A stretch of 64,000 nt of DNA from Diaporthe sp. PMI_573 (GCA_021399435.1 JAJTUP010000035.1:62001-126000), one strand, 5' to 3'; positions 30,246 through 41,703 are shown, counted from the stretch's first letter. The notes: generated by a model not told the origin, from the letters alone. Translations and numbers: made by a program.

Positions 30246-32940
30246 TTGTGGCTATCACCAGAGCCAGCAACACCAACACCACCTCTGCGATCACGATTGC
30301 GATCGAATCCGAAGCCCTCAAGTCGTGCCAGCAGCCCTATCGAGCCCGTTATGCCATCCAAGAAAAAGCCGTCCCGGAAGGCTAAGCCAGCAGTCCAGCC
30401 CTCGCCGAAGAAGCCCTCGCCGAAGAAGCCCTCGCCGAAGAAGCGGACCACTAAGATCACCGTGACGAAGATCGGGGCTAACGGGAAGAGAAGGGTAAAG
30501 ATAGTATCCCCATCATCAGCCGCAGCCGCGGCTAGGGAAGAGGGTCTCGCGAACGAGGCTGAAGTGCGCCCATCCCCAGTTCCAGCAGCAGTTATCGAGG
30601 TGGCAGGCTCCCAGTCGCCCCCAGAAGATCCGTTCTCAGAGGCTGACAAAGAGCCAATATATCCCCCATCATCACCTGTTGCCGATAGGTCTGAGTGGGA
30701 GGTCTCTGTGACTTCGTCGATCGAATTCGTCTTCGAGGGCTGGCCAGCTAGCAGTTCGAGGCCACGTCCACAGCCAGAAATTGATACCCTCGAGCTTAGG
30801 GGATCGCGAGATGACGATCTCACAATACACGCTTTCTGGAAGCGCCATTGCAAAGAGGTCGAAGGTCGAGTTAGCCGTTTGTTGATAGGCTTTGCCGCTA
30901 CGCCTAGCTTCATCTCAGCCCGTGCAACGGGCTCACGAGGACCACTATCAACTCGTCAGCAGCTATATGCTAAAGAGTTATCACCAACAGAGACTATGCA
31001 GTTCGGCCATCTACCAGCTGCTAAGCTGATCAAAATATGGCAGAAGGCGAAGCCACCGTATGGGCTAGGCATTACCTTCACGTTCCGCTTAGTTCACGAC
31101 CCCCTCCCTCAGAAACCGGACCCAACGAATGATGTACTAGACCCGCAGAACTCGTGGTTCGAGCAGTTGAAGGAACAGCACACAGCCGATCGCATGCGCC
31201 TGGACAACGAGTACGAAGCTAGGAAGGCGGAACTCGATGCACAGCTGCGCCACGAGGAAGACCATTTTGTTTCGGACTTGGATCAAACCGCCCGGATGGT
31301 GCGCGAGGCTTTTGTGACGGTCCAACAGTCCTTCAGTTTAGCAGTCGCGAAACAAGTAGACCTTCACCTGAAAAAGAACGAACTACATCGCGAATATGAA
31401 AGGACAAAAACAAAGGCGGAAGCGAATCTGCTTAACAAGGTCCAAGAATTGATTACCGGTTCGGCCGCTGAGCAAAATAGAACCCTTGGCTCCGCGCTTG
31501 AGGAGACGGTATCGACCTCATCTACCATCGCGGTAAGCATACGAGTGGATAGTTCATAACATCAATTCTGACCAACGACAATAAACAGGTCACTACTATG
31601 GACCAATCCGTGTCACCAGCCAGATGGAATCGGACGCCTCGACCACACTACTTCAATGCGACCCGGTCTATCGAGGCCAGACCTCCCGGCGCAGACGTTC
31701 ATGCGCCCACGCCTCAAACACTTCTGCTTACACCTTCCCGACCAGCAACGACGCCACAAGCTTCCCCTCTCCAAACGTCAATGTCCGGAGAACTCCCGCC
31801 CCAGGATCCGACCCCCTTAGCAGACATGCATAAGAGGGATTATATCACGTCAGCGCCGCCCAAACCTGCGTTGCAAGGAAAGCCGTCAAACACAAATCCT
31901 GAACCATCATGCTCTGCTCGACCTCCGCGTCCACAGTCGATACCTGATGAACCTATGGGCAATTCACGACAACGAACGCCTGCTTCGGCAACTCGATCTC
32001 GCTATAACGTAAAAAGGAGGGTTGTTGAGTTACCAGCTGAAAGCATCATGGCTTGCCAAAACGCCGACGCATGGAAGGATTAGTTGCAGCAGCGCAGCAG
32101 ACCTCGGCGGCGGAAAATTCAGCTGAACAGCAACAGCGCACATCTTTACGACCAGATCTAGCCCAGGGAAAAGCAACACATCGCGTCGTGACCTTCGAGG
32201 AGGTTTATCAACAAGGAGAGGCCGTATTCAAGCACAAGATCTTTGAGTATAAAGAAGGTTCCGGTAATTGGTACATCGTCAAGTGTGATAAGCATAAAAT
32301 GCATTTTGGGCTTGGGAATCCCTTGCATGGCGCTGCCGAACACTTGCACAGCCCTCAGCATGGTAGATTGGAGAAGACGCATCATCTTGCCATTCGGAAT
32401 TGTGGCTTTCTCGTGAAGGATTGTACGGCGGAACTTGCAAACCAGAACAACACTGCGTTCGAGGAGGCGTTGAAAAATGGGTACAAGATCTTGAAGCCAA
32501 CAAATAAGACAAGCAATCAATCAGTCGCAGCAGAGCTGTCCAGTTTGTCGAATGATGGAAACAGTCAACGGAAGAACTCCAGGAAAGGACAAGCGAAGCC
32601 CCGCGACATGGAGCGTCAAGTTGCTGCCGCTCAGCCCGAGCCGCACAGTGACCTTAGCGACAAGAGAGGCCACTATCTGATCGCTAATCTTGGCTCTAAC
32701 CGCGATGAACCCGACTGCATCGTCATTCCTTCAGGATCAGCATCACATTCGAATAAAGAGGATACTTCCGGAAACGAAAGTGAGAATCAGGAGCTACGTG
32801 CTACCGGTAGACCCCCTGCTCATGATCACGACTCATCGGCGTCGAGCACTGGGCAGAGTAGTACCAGAAAGCAAGATGCAAACCCCGTGGTCAGCGCTGC
32901 TCTTGTCCTGACACAAATGAAATCTGTTGAGCTGCCTTAA
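30246..32940 (+). CDS. conserved fungal hypothetical protein, 849 aa, three exons (right gene of divergent pair)
   Basis: Exons are 30246-31532, 31589-32008 and 32098-32940. Intron 1 (GTAAGC to AAACAG, phase 0) is strong. Intron 2 (GTAAAA to GCGCAG, phase 0) is my proposal to bridge a frame change. The start could instead be the ATG at 30351 (MPSKKKPSRKAKP). N-terminal SPKK-type repeats (residues 50-65) resemble minor-groove binding motifs. Residues 190-270 are globular. Residues 305-400 form a predicted coiled coil (long runs of Glu/Arg/Lys helices). The third exon holds a Cys/His cluster (YIVKCDKHKMHFGLGNPLHG, then AAEHLHSPQHG) that could be an atypical zinc finger. Nuclear localisation and nucleic-acid binding are inferred. 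I recall the Cys/His segment as conserved in fungi, with no known function. Confidence 0.7.
30399..30443 (+). repeat. three exact 15-bp tandem units encoding PSPKK
   Basis: CCCTCGCCGAAGAAG is repeated three times without change and in frame, giving three PSPKK units in the 849-aa protein. Identical DNA units suggest recent slippage. Confidence 0.85.
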
Positions 32941-33317
32941 GGTACCGGGACGGCCGGGAAAAGCACCAACTGCCTAGGGTTTTCTCCTTTTATGGTTTCC
33001 CTTGGGCTATACACCCTCTTTCGACAGGATACACGAGTAATCGGTACAGGATTGGAGGAAGAGGGCGGATAAGAGAATTCTAGTTGGAAAGACAGATATT
33101 ACCGCTATTTTCTTTTGTCAGGCGAAACGGAGGTATCCAATCCTCCCGTCAGATGCTGTACGAGCAGCGAGCTACTGTAGCAGTTAGCCTAAGACGTTAA
33201 TAACACACGTACTACGAAGCTGTACATATAAGTACGTACCATATAAGATTTCCCTTCTCCTTTTTGGACAGCAGTTAGGTTTTTACAGTACTATTCTACC
33301 CTTCTACCGTTTCTGCC
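32941..33317. other. intergenic, no supported gene
   Basis: This is the 3' flank of the 849-aa gene and of the converging hAT remnant. Nothing is recognised. Confidence 0.5.
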
Positions 33318-34199
33318 CTAAACCTCCGACTCCACCTCCGTGCCAACACCCAATATATCACCTGTCGACTGCAATACACCCTCCCACTCAAATTCCCCCT
33401 TAGATGAGGCCATCTGGCCATGCATCCAGACCTTCCTGCCCTGCGCATTCACAAATAAATCGAGATATGAGTGTTCGAGGTCGAGCCAGTCCTTCTCCTC
33501 AAGATCCGCCCAGCGCTTTTTATGAGCATACTTCTGATCCTCGACACGATCCAGTACACGGTCGTTCATAAAAATGAAAGCCTGCATATCAGCGTGCATA
33601 GGCGTAAGGCGATTCCGAGCTTTCGTATGTATAAAACTAATAGCAGAGAAACTTCGTTCCGAGGGTACAGAGTTCGCAAGGGTACTCATTACCTTGACAG
33701 CTACTCTAGCCAGAACCGAGCCCTGGTTGAGGAGGCACTGCCATGCCATTGCCGGCTTGAAGCCATCGTCGTAAACAGCGCTATGCTTATTAAATAAGCC
33801 GTCTGGGCCGCCTGTACGCATTCGGAAATGTGTGAATTCGGAAAGGGCAAGGTGGTACTCGCTGTCGTTGCCGAGCTGTCTCCGCAGATATTCTTGCACG
33901 CGCGCAAAGATGCTGGGCGGTAGTTTCGAATCCGAGCCAGTTGTATTAGGCCGGAGGGCATCGGCGATCCAGTGTATGTCGTACGTTTGCTTATCAAGCC
34001 GTGCTTTAAATATAGCATCAATCTCGTCCCACGGAATATCAGGAATTCTTAGTTGTCTTTCGGTGCAGTAAGGTCTATTTGGAAAGGAAAATTTGGGCGC
34101 AAATTTGAAGAATAGTTTAGAAACAGAATACTTTACAGAAAGCTCCAGCGTTTCTATAAATCTTACAGATAATGAGTTATCACTCTCTTTGCGCGACAA
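33318..34199 (-). pseudogene. hAT transposase, C-terminal half, second lineage
   Basis: It reads FTHFRMRTGGPDGLFNKHSA, MAWQCLLNQGSVLARVAVKV, MSTLANSVPSERSFSAISFI and HTKARNRLTPMHADMQAFIF, the hATC dimerisation region of a lineage different from the element at 23.8 kb. There is no BED finger or catalytic core upstream and no ATG at the 5' end (the frame begins after an acceptor-like TTGACAG). The 5' half is missing. The C-terminus extends about 90 residues beyond the hATC domain. It could be a domesticated or truncated copy. Confidence 0.7.
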
Positions 34200-34909
34200 A
34201 AGTGCGTAGGTAAACCTGTCAAGTCAGTTGGAGAATGTCCTCCAGTTCCCGGGATGCAATGGCTGCAAGCCTACCGATCCCTCCGCTCAGTCCAAGTTTC
34301 CGTAAACCATCTTTCACGAATTGGGTCTATCAACCATATCACCAAGTCCGAGTCCTCTTGCGACTGGCGGCTCCCAGCCGCCACAATGATTTCCGATAAC
34401 GGGTTGCGCAGTGCCATGAGGGGGGGAAGCAACAGATCCGTAAACCGCGGTGCGAAAAGTGTACCACCCATTTTTTGTTAATTAGGCAGCAGCCGAAGGA
34501 CGTTTTGGAAGCTGTACATCAATGGCCACTTTTAATGTATAGCAGGCACAAACGAGAAGAAGGAACAAAGAAAGCTTGGAATGCAAAGTGATTTACGGGT
34601 TTCCATCGGAATAACATAATTTCTTTTTCAGAAATTTCATTAACGTTAATAGCTAAAGCAGACTTTAGGGAATACAAAAATTAAGTTCATGGAAAATGAT
34701 AAAGTAGAAAAACCCTAACGTTAGGCGTACTTTTAATTAATCCTGCGCTTAGGGCCAACGCGAGATTCTGATCCGACCGAAATTCTAATATCTTAATTCT
34801 AATTCAGCCCCAGCACAGTAGCTTATTATATAAATACAAAGATAGTAGAATTTGAATAAATAGGCCCTCGAGAGATAAATCTCTAATATTTTGTACCTTC
34901 GTTTCTTAT
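34200..34909. other. AT-rich, no supported gene
   Basis: 34,560-34,880 is notably A/T-rich with TTAA-type words. Frames at 34254-34481 overlap on both strands and are unconvincing. Confidence 0.45.
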
Positions 34910-35353
34910 GTGCACTCCTGTATCGGTCGCTCTCATTTCGCTATAATGGACTTGGATTCCCTTTCTCCTTGGTTGGTCGGTGTAGTTAAAGCCCCCATTT
35001 CTTGTCTCGCCTTCCCAAAGTCTCTCAATAATGGTCGATTAATCAAAGAGTACAATATCATGCAAAAAGAACGCTTGTTTCGAAATATCGGTTGCCACCC
35101 ACACATATTACGCAACCAAATTCTGGCTGATATTGATCACGCCACATATAAGAAGCTACAATCCGCGCTTGCAGGCAGCTTGAGGAGTGCAGATCCGCCA
35201 ACTCTCCCAACCAGTGTTAAACTCCGTTGCCGGGGCGGGCGACAACGCGCTAAAGCAGCGGAGCGAGTGCTAGGGCCCGACTTCCAATGGACAGTACGAT
35301 TGTATTGTTGCCAGGTGCAAGAAGGTTACAGGAACTCTCATAGCATTTGTTAA
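34910..35353 (+). pseudogene. possible fragment of a fungal protein-kinase-like gene
   Basis: MDLDSLSPWLVGVVKAPISC, then YNIMQKERLFRNIGCHPHIL has the pattern of the small-lobe region of some fungal kinase-like proteins (lead strands, then a helix ending in GxHPHI). No catalytic loop follows, and the second half is basic and low-complexity. Weak recognition; it may be a truncated copy. Confidence 0.3.
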
Positions 35354-35469
35354 TAATATAACCGCTAACTTGATCTCATCACAGAACGCAGCCGATTCTA
35401 TTTGACTTTCCAGAGTGTTGCGAGTTCGTATTCATTTGAAGCGCCATATACAGCCGGTGAGGTTTATCG

Positions 35470-35793
35470 TCAGATCCAGCTGCACGGTAATTTGTCAGGC
35501 TGGAAACTGCCAGCTGGGGGCGGATAAGAATGCTGCTGCTGAGTCCCGCCGGCACCGACGGCTGAAGGAGAAGGGTATTCCTTGAGGTTTTCCGTTAGCT
35601 TTGAACTACAGGCAGACACAGGGTTATAAGTAGATGCACTGACTTTTTGTTGAGCGCTAGAGGGTGGAGCTCCGGATGGCTGTCCCATGCCCTGCGGAAC
35701 AACCCCAGCAGCTGCCGAGGCGGCCATCTTGGAAGCAAACTGTAAGATGCGGTCAGTTCTGTTCACAAGACGAGTAATGACTGCTGGAAACAT
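35470..35793 (-). other. coding-like segment, paralogue of 22075-22257
   Basis: It starts MFPAVITRLVNRTDRILQFA and continues SKMAASAAAGVVPQGMGQPS. The first 36 residues match the segment at 22075-22257; the rest is a Pro/Ser/Gln-rich tail. Upstream nucleotides are also related. No domain is known. A nearby GAGAGAGA run lies at about 35880. Confidence 0.4.
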
Positions 35794-36591
35794 ACTCCCA
35801 TCGCGAACAGTGTACTTGAGGAAGGTTCGAAAGATGCTATAGCAAAGATCAGAGGATTCAACGGTGAGTTCGTGTCAGACAGAGAGAGAGTGTGTTGTGG
35901 AAAGAATTTGGAGGTGGCTGCCACTTTATATTTTGTTCAGGCTCCTAGCGCCAAGGGTTTGGAGCTGCGTGGGCAAGGCAGACAGCTCTAATTGACCGCC
36001 ACCTGCCTTACAAGGCAGATTTCGCCACCAGATCTGGGGGCACATTGCCACGCTCTACAGTACCTTGCACAATGACTCGGCGTTATTACTGTCTCCCGCA
36101 TATTGGTATGTAAATGGCCAAAAAGAAAAAATTGCACAGCTTGATGTATCGTCGTTGTCCGCAGCAGCAGCAGAAGAGGAGGAGGAGGAGGAGGCGGTCG
36201 AGACCGTGCTCGACAATGTGCGTGTGGGCGACGCTGGCGCCGTGTGGGTGTGCACCAACCGCAGAGGCCCGTCCAGTACCGCGAAGAAGCCCTTCTTCAA
36301 CGTATGGAGCGCGCCCAGCAGCTGCCGATCTGCCTGGCAGCCCATCGTCGGCCCCCAGAGCTCCGCTATGGCGGGAACGCTGCTACCATACCAAGCTGTC
36401 AGATCACGTGAGCAAGATTTTCCCCAACAAACCTGCGAAGTAAGCATTGCTGACCCTTGCCCGTCTCGGGCGGATTTTTGCTCAGAAGAACGTGTACACT
36501 GGTTTCGTTCTTAATCCGTATACATCCCGAAGGCGTACGGTCCCTTCATACAGTTGTAAACGCTCAAAGACCCAGCGCTTAAAAGAACACA
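35794..36591. other. no well-supported gene; GAG-type trinucleotide run at about 36165-36195
   Basis: Open frames on both strands over the GAGGAG run are compositional. Nothing is recognised. Confidence 0.4.
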
Positions 36592-36978
36592 ATGTCAGAA
36601 GACTGGGCGCGTGGCCTCGGCCTTAAGAACGAGTATAAACTCACCAGCGTCGTTCGTTGCGGTACGCAGCGCTCGCGGGAGCAGACGGGCGATCGGTGGT
36701 TGGGGCTCGGGGACCTTGTCGAGGACGCTTGCGATGGCGGGATAACTAACCCAAGTCAGGCCGGTGTGCCTGCCAGCCGCATCTCGGATTATGCTCCGCC
36801 AAAGACTAGGCTGGGGCGCAAAGGTAGTCGCTCCGCGGTGCCCAAGGCCTCTGTGGCCCGCGGGAGCACCAACATCAGGAAGATCAACAAGATTCGTTTC
36901 AAGAAGGGACCTCGGCAAAACCACGGAAAGAACGCTGACCGCGAGTTCTGGAGTCAGGTACTGTGTGCCGCCGAGTAA
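36592..36978 (+). CDS. hypothetical basic protein, 128 aa
   Basis: It starts MSEDWARGLGLKNEYKLTSV and has a basic C-terminal half (KTRLGRKGSRS, INKIRFKKGPRQN). No domain is recognised. The minus-strand frame over the same bases is the alternative, and neither is proven. The following 37085-37384 frame may be a further exon. Confidence 0.35.
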   Translation: MSEDWARGLGLKNEYKLTSVVRCGTQRSREQTGDRWLGLGDLVEDACDGGITNPSQAGVPASRISDYAPPKTRLGRKGSRSAVPKASVARGSTNIRKINKIRFKKGPRQNHGKNADREFWSQVLCAAE

Positions 36979-37084
36979 AAATACCTACTGCAAGGAGTTC
37001 ACAACGATCGAGAGCTAGGAAAATATTTCCACAAAGAGTTGCGGTACATATGCTGGTGATTCTGCTGCTGCTGGCGGATGAGAA

Positions 37085-37384
37085 GTGATTTGCGCATGGG
37101 TCGGAGTGCACATGAAGACCAAGGATAAAGAGATCCAGCGGTTAATACCCGAGCTTTATCGAGCTAGGAACAACAGCCCTCACGCACCAGTGTCAGAGGC
37201 TGAACTTGATCGAGCTTACAGCAGCCCTCACCCAACGGCAGCAAAATTCCTTGCCTATCGGAGCGACATCAATGGCACAGCGGACCCGGGATCTCTAGAA
37301 GAATATCAACTCGATTACGAAGAAGATCACGGGTGTCTCCTGAAGACTTGCCTTCTGGCTTGGCATCCTATAGCCTGCGCCTAA
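37085..37384 (+). CDS. hypothetical fragment, possible exon
   Basis: It reads MKTKDKEIQRLIPELYRARN then VSEAELDRAYSSPHPTAAKF in a polar, coding-like style. The first codon is GTG, so an upstream exon or the ATG at 37112 is needed. Unknown family, low confidence. Confidence 0.3.
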   Translation: MICAWVGVHMKTKDKEIQRLIPELYRARNNSPHAPVSEAELDRAYSSPHPTAAKFLAYRSDINGTADPGSLEEYQLDYEEDHGCLLKTCLLAWHPIACA

Positions 37385-37462
37385 ACTTCTCTTGCTCCTC
37401 GAGTCTGTCTTTCTCACGTTGTGTGTGTTTGATCAATTAAACCATCCTCCACCCGGCCCACT

Positions 37463-38276
37463 TCACGCGGTAGTACTGAGGCGATTTGTATCTAATCCTG
37501 AAGCTGAGTCCTCGGCAGCGGTAGCATTAGACTCCTTACAAGCAGTGCTATCCTTGACACTCTTCCTTCCACCGCGCTTCCCCTTTGGCAATTTTCCTTC
37601 CCAGTACTTATCTTCTAGAGGACCGTCCAGTTCCTTCTTTATAATCTTTTCTATTTCCTCCCGTCGTGTATATCCGGCCTTAGAATTAGCACTCTTCCTT
37701 CCACGGTGCTTCCCCTTCTTCGATACAGAAGACTCCTCAGAAGAAGCTGAGGCTAGAATCTGACCTGTATTCCAACGCCGTCCGTCGGCAACAGCAGACT
37801 CAGACTCTTTGCCAGCAGTGCTACCCTTGGCGCTCTTCCTTCCACTGCGCTTCCCCTTCTTTAGTACAGTAGACTCCTCAGCAGAGGAATATAGACCTGT
37901 CATGAATTGGTTATAGCCACCGTCCTCGAAAGCAGCATGCTTTCTACGGCGAGCAGCAGACCTATTGAAAAGGCCAATGAAGTGGTTACACAAGAAATAC
38001 GCCCTGTCCAGCCTCGCTGCAACTCTGGGAACCAACTAAATCATGAGGATTGTCTTCGTCGTGATGAGAGATTGATGGCTGCGAGATCATAGTGGTCCTT
38101 GCGTCAGGTGATGCTACAACACTCTGTGGCACTACACCATCGACAGGCATCAGCCGTGGATCAATGGGGAAATGGCCCCCCAGAGAACATTCCGGCAAAA
38201 AGGCCTGGGCAAGCAGGACGTAAGAGGTCGCATTTGAAAAAGGTTTCTGCGCCATTGGGTACGATGTGGACCGCAT
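37463..38276 (-). pseudogene. unrecognised gene with a one-base frameshift and internal repeats
   Basis: The frame from ATG 38276 reads MAQKPFSNATSYVLLAQAFL, PECSLGGHFPIDPRLMPVDG, ISHHDEDNPHDLV. At about 38030 it must shift by one base to continue as PRVAARLDRAYFLCNHFIGL, FNRSAARRRKHAAFEDGG. The shift lies inside ordinary sequence without splice sites, so I treat it as a mutation. The C-terminal 120 residues contain a Lys/Arg/Ser-rich unit (KKGKRSGRKSAKGSTAGKES) that recurs three times with variation (KKGKHRGRKSAN, PKGKRGGRKSVKDSTACKES). A basic nuclear-type tail is likely. The family is not known to me. Confidence 0.45.
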
Positions 38277-38745
38277 TAATGGTCAGTCTTGAGGGTATGT
38301 TCCATGGAGCTACGTTCTAAAGAGAGAACGGATATTTGCACCCAAACAAATAGGTGCCGCACCCAAATTTTTGACTAAGCAGGATGCGGCCAATGAGAGC
38401 CTCCGATTCCTTTGTTCACCACCCTTAATAGTGCTTTTTGCAGCCTTAGTCATTCAGCGGTACTCGAAGGCTCACTTCAACGCGATCTGGAAGAATGAAA
38501 AGATAAAATCATTAGAATTCTATAGCTTCAAAGAATGTAGACTCCATAACCCGTGTATAGTGAATGTTCCTTGATACGCGTCTCGACTATGCTTGCAGCT
38601 CCCGGTCTCCCAGCCTTTCGTGTTGCGCCGCTTTGTTAGTTGGACTCCGTCTTGATGTGTTTCGCATCGTTTCCTGCAGCCGTTTGCCTCAGCTACGTTG
38701 TTGGCTGAAGGGGCGCGATCTACACTCTCCCAATCACTCTCGATA

Positions 38746-39101
38746 ATGGATGTTTTATTGCGACAGTACGAGAAGTATAAGGTCGGTGGCGATGTTTTTT
38801 CTTTCATCTAATTGATCGGCTAACTAATTGTCTTATTTAGGAGCTTTATAGCTCAAAGGAAAACCATGATCCCCACATGGTACACTGCATCGATATGGGC
38901 TGGTTTGTACTTAATAAGTACTACACCTTATCAGACCAGACACCTGTGTATGCCGCCGCACTCCTTCTCGATCCCTCGAAACGAAGAAAATACATTGAGC
39001 GGAATTGGCAAGAATCCTGGCACGCGCCTGCTATTGCTGCTGCCCAGCAAGTTCTTCGTTACACTCAGACACCTCAGACATCAACTGATCGACTTTCTTG
39101 A
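38746..39101 (+). pseudogene. hAT transposase fragment, third lineage, with intron
   Basis: Exon 38746-38781 (MDVLLRQYEKYK) joins across a 59-bp intron (GTCGGT to TTATTTAG) to ELYSSKENHDPHMVHCIDMG, WFVLNKYYTLSDQTPVYAAA and LLLDPSKRRKYIERNWQESW. This is the segment before the dimerisation region in fungal hAT transposases (TPVYAAALLLDPSKR). The catalytic parts and the hATC end are missing. Confidence 0.65.
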
Positions 39102-40124
39102 CGCTGAGAAAAACAAAGGGGTTCTGTCTTGATCCCTATTTGTGTCGTCATACACGGAGAGAGTGTCATTTTCTCCGCCATATCGTAGGTCGACTGGCAA
39201 TTGCCCGGCAGGTTCTCTTGTAGGCCTTTTGGATGATCTACAATGTTTTTGTAAAGCTCAACATCAACAGCGTCACTACATATGTTTTTGGAATCCACCA
39301 TGGTGGACGGCGAGAAAAGCGCAGTTTCCTCAATAGAACTATACTTTCCTATGCGGAGTCAATCGACTTCATAAGAACGTGTGGAGACCAGGAGACGCGA
39401 AGAGCCAAGATCTAGCGTTGGGGGAAATATGGGCTCTGACCTTTAAGATGGATGCATCGATATGAGAGCTCAGGGGGAAGGATTTAGAGTATAGACAGTA
39501 AGTTGCGACGAGGGGTTACTAGGTACAGCTCGGAAAATGAGAGGAACGTGTGGAACCCACGTAAATCAGTTTTTGCAACGACAGCAGCAACAGGCTGCGA
39601 ATTTTCACATCGATGCTTGCGTCTCCAAGCTCCGGTTTCAAGCAGCCCTGTAAGTACTGAATAATCTAACACGGACTTCCGCATTATACCTATGTATTTT
39701 TAAACTAGGTTTTCTAAAACGGGAAATCTGAATTAAGCATTCTATATTTATTGCCAAGTCCTATCATTCCAGATCAATGAATAGGTAGGGCACAACAACT
39801 GCTTAAAAAATGCTGCTAGCTAAGGAGTCATGAGGATACGGAAATAAGCCGGATGGACGTGCATGAGGAGCGCCTCCCTCCCGTTATTTCGCAATCAGAT
39901 GATAAACACGTGGTTTAACCTTGTATTGAACCTATTGGTGAACGGTACTCGCTCCGCTTCGGTTTTATACTAGCCTCGAAACTACCTATATTGATTTAGA
40001 TTGGTTGAAAAACAGTCAGAATGAACGACAAGATCTCGGTCCATTAGATAACCCGTTCTGAGAACACTCCACAACAAGGGGCGAGAACTTCCTTTCTGCA
40101 AAGCAAGGTTGAGGGGACTAAATT
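39102..40124. other. no supported gene
   Basis: There are short overlapping frames only. A segment at about 40018-40075 resembles the GH64 coding sequence at 40517-40565 (ATGAACGACAAGATC, then a GAACACTCCA block), so it appears to be another small GH64-derived scrap. Confidence 0.4.
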
Positions 40125-40372
40125 ATTGAATAAGTATTAGAAGCTCACAAGTTGCAGGTTATAAACTTACAATTTAACATTTTCCCATTTTACCCGTTTC
40201 TCCAGCCTGCGGGTTTCATTCCTTAAATCCTGTAAACTTATTCGAACCAGATGTTAAAAAGCCTTTGATATAAATATGCTGACTTCCACTTCATTCACGA
40301 ATCATCAGGTCAATGCTAAAACTTTCCTTCAATCAACCAAATTTGAGAAAACGCGTCATTGATTGATCATCC
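40125..40372 (+). promoter_or_regulatory. upstream region of the GH64 gene, duplicated at 22840-23095
   Basis: A TATAAAT-like word lies at about 40269, roughly 140 bp before the ATG. The whole block exists as an inverted, diverged copy at 22840-23095. Confidence 0.55.
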
Positions 40373-40410
40373 AAACCAACCACCCTTGATACGCATTTCG
40401 CAAATTCAAA

Positions 40411-41703
40411 ATGATAATATCACCATATCAATATATGATCGGTTTGCAAGTGTTTGCCGCCCTGGTTGCTGCGCACGCATCTTCAGTTCCCTATAAAGCC
40501 CTACATACCCTCAAAATGAACGACAAGATCCCAGTCCATAAGACAATCCGTTCTGAGAACACTCCAGAACTAGCGATCAATTTCCTCAATGCCAGTCCTG
40601 ACACTATATTCGCATACATACTGGGAGTAGACCCTGACAACGGCAATCAAGCCTTCTACCAGAGCAACTTGGGGTCTGTTTACTACCCCAAATACCTTTC
40701 AGCTTCAAATGGGAGCCTCTCCGGGATAGACTCGAAAGCGAATGACCTGATAGTCACCGTCCCACCCAATACCAATACACCCGTCACTCTGAAGACATAT
40801 CTCAACTCGGGCCGCATCTACTTAGCCACTCAAGAAATTCAATTTTTTATGGATAGTTCGAACGGCCTAGTGGAGCCATCTCCGGTTTCGGACTCAGACC
40901 CTAATTATGGGGTGAAATGGGGAATCACTGAACTCACGTGGTCAGGCAGTGGACTTATTACAGATTTGTCGTACGTTGATCAAGTTGGCCTACCGATAGG
41001 TCTATCGGTCCAGTCCGAGGCTGGAGTGGAACTGAAAAGCCCCGGGCTGCCATCGGACGCGGTTGAATCTATCTGCAACCAGCTCAAGGATATAGACCCA
41101 GCTTGGGGTTCCATGTGTGTATATGATAAAACTGGCAATGCCTTACGTGCTTTAGCACCGCAAATCTGGCTTGCTCACAATACCTGCAGCAACCTGCGAG
41201 GATACTACGACCCATATATCCAAAAGGTGTGGGAGAAGTACTCGGAGGCTAATCTAACAGTCGATACCCAGATCCATGATGACGGCCCGATGGTAACCTG
41301 CCAGGTGGACGACAGTGAGCTGCTGTGTGCCCAAGATGACGGAAACAATTTTCGATATCAGAAGCCAACTACGATGGATATTTTCAGATGCAGTGGAGGG
41401 CCATTCACAACTCAGGCTCAGAATGAGCAACACATGCGGACATGGCCGCGTCTCTGTGCAGCCTTTGTGCGTTCAACACTACTTCTGGATGATGGCGATG
41501 TTACTCCGGGCCTTAGAAGCTCGTCCTATTATGCAACAGATATTACACACCAGTTCGCTCGAGTAATTCATAACAATCTCCTACCTGACGGCACGGGCGG
41601 GGCATACACCTTTCCGTTTGACGATGTTGATGCGGGTGGGGAAAATGAGGCTGGACTTTTTACTGTTGAAAACCCATCGTCGATTGAGATAACAATTCGC
41701 TAG
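40411..41703 (+). CDS. glycoside hydrolase family 64 beta-1,3-glucanase, secreted, 430 aa
   Basis: It would hydrolyse beta-1,3-glucan, a fungal and plant-callose polymer, outside the cell. The signal peptide is best read from the second Met at 40435 (MIGLQVFAALVAAHASS). The rest matches the GH64 (thaumatin-like fold) pattern: FAYILGVDPDNGNQAFYQSN, LITDLSYVDQVGLPIGLSVQ, GYYDPYIQKVWEKYS and the C-terminal AYTFPFDDV near the end. The frame is intact and of normal length for the catalytic domain alone. Partial GH64 copies lie at 40018-40075 and 49829-49940, and a copy of its promoter at 22840-23095, so this family has been duplicated and broken up here. Confidence 0.82.
   Translation: MIISPYQYMIGLQVFAALVAAHASSVPYKALHTLKMNDKIPVHKTIRSENTPELAINFLNASPDTIFAYILGVDPDNGNQAFYQSNLGSVYYPKYLSASNGSLSGIDSKANDLIVTVPPNTNTPVTLKTYLNSGRIYLATQEIQFFMDSSNGLVEPSPVSDSDPNYGVKWGITELTWSGSGLITDLSYVDQVGLPIGLSVQSEAGVELKSPGLPSDAVESICNQLKDIDPAWGSMCVYDKTGNALRALAPQIWLAHNTCSNLRGYYDPYIQKVWEKYSEANLTVDTQIHDDGPMVTCQVDDSELLCAQDDGNNFRYQKPTTMDIFRCSGGPFTTQAQNEQHMRTWPRLCAAFVRSTLLLDDGDVTPGLRSSSYYATDITHQFARVIHNNLLPDGTGGAYTFPFDDVDAGGENEAGLFTVENPSSIEITIR

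Noticed and set aside
36055..36447. 130-codon minus-strand frame with poly-Ser over a GAG repeat
   Set aside because: Length arises from the trinucleotide run; no conserved-looking part.
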